A stretch of 64,000 bases of DNA from Gammaproteobacteria bacterium (GTDB lineage: Bacteria > Pseudomonadota > Gammaproteobacteria > Pseudomonadales > Pseudohongiellaceae): assembly GCA_028818225.1 (NCBI GenBank), contig JAPPOG010000028.1:1-64000 (forward strand), written 5' to 3'. Each line of letters opens with the position of its first letter. The first letter of the stretch is position 1. This document shows positions 62,558 to 64,000 of the stretch, one piece after another. The notes beneath the pieces were generated by a model, which was given only the letters and a program-made list of their open reading frames with translations, did no database searches and had not been told where the DNA came from. Both the position numbers and the translations under genes were made by a program.

Positions 62558-64000
62558 TTAATTTCCGTCTATGGATTGCAGCAATACTTCCTGGGCACGA
62601 CGAAAACTGGGCGCCTGTTCAAGCGCGTAGAGAACAGATTGCTTCGCTTCGTCGATTTGTCCATTGCGTAAATAGGCTTCGGCAAGATTAGTTTGCGCTT
62701 CTACCGGGTCGTTGATTTCCAGCTTGAGCAGCACTTCATATTCCGTGACAGCAAGTTCGGGATCATCAATCGCGGTAGCATATCTGGCTTTTAATTCATG
62801 CACCCCGCTTCTATAAGGATCTACTTGAATAGCGCGATCAATATAGTAAGCAGCTCGCTCATAGTTTTCTTCTGTCAGTGCGGCATCTGCCAGAATCATT
62901 GCCGAATCATAATCATGCTGCAGGTTTTCCAGCAGAATTTCTAACCAGCGAAGCTGCTCCGCGCGATCCTCTTCCCGATCATAGATTTGTGACATCACCA
63001 GAGCAGGACTTGGATAACCAGTATAGGAAGGGAGCATGTCGTGGGCCGTAGTTAAATGGAACTTCGCTTGTTCAAAGTCTTCTTCCTTAAACAAGACGAT
63101 ACCCAGTTGCAGGTGAGCCTGAAAATCGCGCGCATTTTCTTCGATGCGGGATCGCATATGCTGTTTTAAGGAAGCATTGTTATAAAGCTCAGCAAGTATT
63201 GCACTGGAGTTTTCGCGGACACCGTGGCCATGACCTTCACCTTCATCTGGTACGTCCTCGGTATGAACAAAGACGTTTATTTCTTCGACCCGATTATCTA
63301 TCCAGCCTCGAAATCCATCATTAAATTGGTCCAGGGTTAAACTGAATACTTCGTCGAAGCGCACCGATTCATCTTTTACGGAGGCATACTGAGCGATAAG
63401 TTCCACCAATTTGTCGAAGCCATATTCCTCGGTGATGTAATCCACTACCAGGTAGGATTGAAAATAGGCAAATCCGAGATCAGCATTATTCCGCGCGCCT
63501 GAAAAACCGGAATTCAGGTCTTTAACGTGAAGCAATTTGTCTTCCGCGGCCGCTCTTACCAGGTCCAGGCCCTGGCTTCGCCCCCAATAGGGACGTCCTT
63601 CGCGCTCTTCCCAGACAGAAATGCCTTCTGATAACCAACGTGGCATACGATTATTGGTCATCTGCAATGTCACTACATGCATGAATTCATGCCAGACTAT
63701 TTCTTGCCAATTGGCAGACAAGGTATCAGGCGAAATCAGCGTTACTACCTTGCCGAAACAAATTCCGACTAAAGGACCGATATCTGGCAAACCAACGGAG
63801 CGCACTGCGAAGTCTTCGGTGTTTTCGAACACCTCAATAAGAATTGGTCCTTCCGGCTCGAATCCGTATTTCGCCGTTAAGGTATCCCAGCTTTCTTCCA
63901 GCAGTGGTTCCAGATAGGGCCAAAGAATGTCTGCATCATTCTCGCTCATGTGAACCTTGAAGTGTTCACTCTCCAGTGTGGCATAAGTTTCGAGCGTATC
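62558..64000 (-). CDS. TPR and zinc-metallopeptidase protein, 5' end beyond window
   Basis: The frame is open to the right edge (17 codons beyond the first in-window ATG at 63949, reading ...TLESEHFKVHMSEND), so the start is outside. Near in-window residue 100 it has VWHEFMHVVTLQ with RWLSEGISVWEE about 20 residues later, the HExxH...E pattern of gluzincin (peptidase MA-like) enzymes. The C-terminal half is TPR repeats (AHLQLGIVLFKEEDFEQAKFH, YDSAMILADAALTEENYERA, AQTNLAEAYLRNGQ). First known member of the MoxR operon. Confidence 0.8.
   Translation of the reverse strand, partial: DTLETYATLESEHFKVHMSENDADILWPYLEPLLEESWDTLTAKYGFEPEGPILIEVFENTEDFAVRSVGLPDIGPLVGICFGKVVTLISPDTLSANWQEIVWHEFMHVVTLQMTNNRMPRWLSEGISVWEEREGRPYWGRSQGLDLVRAAAEDKLLHVKDLNSGFSGARNNADLGFAYFQSYLVVDYITEEYGFDKLVELIAQYASVKDESVRFDEVFSLTLDQFNDGFRGWIDNRVEEINVFVHTEDVPDEGEGHGHGVRENSSAILAELYNNASLKQHMRSRIEENARDFQAHLQLGIVLFKEEDFEQAKFHLTTAHDMLPSYTGYPSPALVMSQIYDREEDRAEQLRWLEILLENLQHDYDSAMILADAALTEENYERAAYYIDRAIQVDPYRSGVHELKARYATAIDDPELAVTEYEVLLKLEINDPVEAQTNLAEAYLRNGQIDEAKQSVLYALEQAPSFRRAQEVLLQSIDGN

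Overview
The window is a chromosome segment of a free-living, probably marine gammaproteobacterium. Four things point there: the pepA-holC-valS block divergent from lptFG, the ribF-ileS-fkpB-ispH block, a RegB/RegA-type redox two-component system, and a bifunctional OlsF-type ornithine-lipid synthase. The mix resembles Pseudomonadales/Cellvibrionales-like lineages. The genus cannot be fixed from sequence alone. No rRNA, complete tRNA, insertion sequence or CRISPR array is visible.

Left edge (1-2111): an AT-rich run of small, tightly spaced minus-strand genes of mostly unknown function. One is a stand-alone protein resembling sigma-70 region 1.1. One DUF4177-like gene is split by a frameshift, and a second small gene may be. 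A 3' tRNA-like T-arm lies just beyond them, so this looks like the eroded end of an integrated element. From 2244 the window is core metabolism and envelope: a LeuB-type dehydrogenase meeting an isopropylmalate/citramalate synthase, an RDD membrane protein, ybaN-lptG-lptF, a thioesterase behind a PdhR/FadR-like palindrome, then pepA, holC and valS. ybaN and holC each carry an in-frame TAA close to their expected start.

14124-22651 holds ispH, fkpB, ileS (lspA missing from its usual place), ribF, olsF and an ATP-grasp membrane protein. 22777-30223 holds a complete NAD-dependent formate dehydrogenase operon (fdsG-B-A, fdhD, fdsD) preceded by a secreted paraoxonase-like propeller. 30372-32822 is an ECF sigma / zinc-finger anti-sigma / two DUF4252 module with a recognisable ECF promoter, followed by a secreted hydrolase, a small lipoprotein and a bile-acid symporter-family transporter. 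35292-36795 has a promoter, a 34-codon leader frame and a strong terminator placed before an MFS exporter, which looks like an attenuator. 36811-37090 is a patch of imperfect repeats before glnK-amtB.

39354-47618 carries hydrolases (thioesterase, serine hydrolase, metallo-beta-lactamase fold), a sigma-54-promoted periplasmic repeat protein, a PEBP protein, an acyl-CoA ligase and a methyltransferase-GNAT fusion of unknown role. 47776-56344 has RegB/RegA, an SDR, an RND efflux pair and a DUF21/CBS protein. The right end (56709-64000) is a MoxR-DUF58-VWA-DUF4159-TPR/metallopeptidase operon, whose first gene runs off the window.
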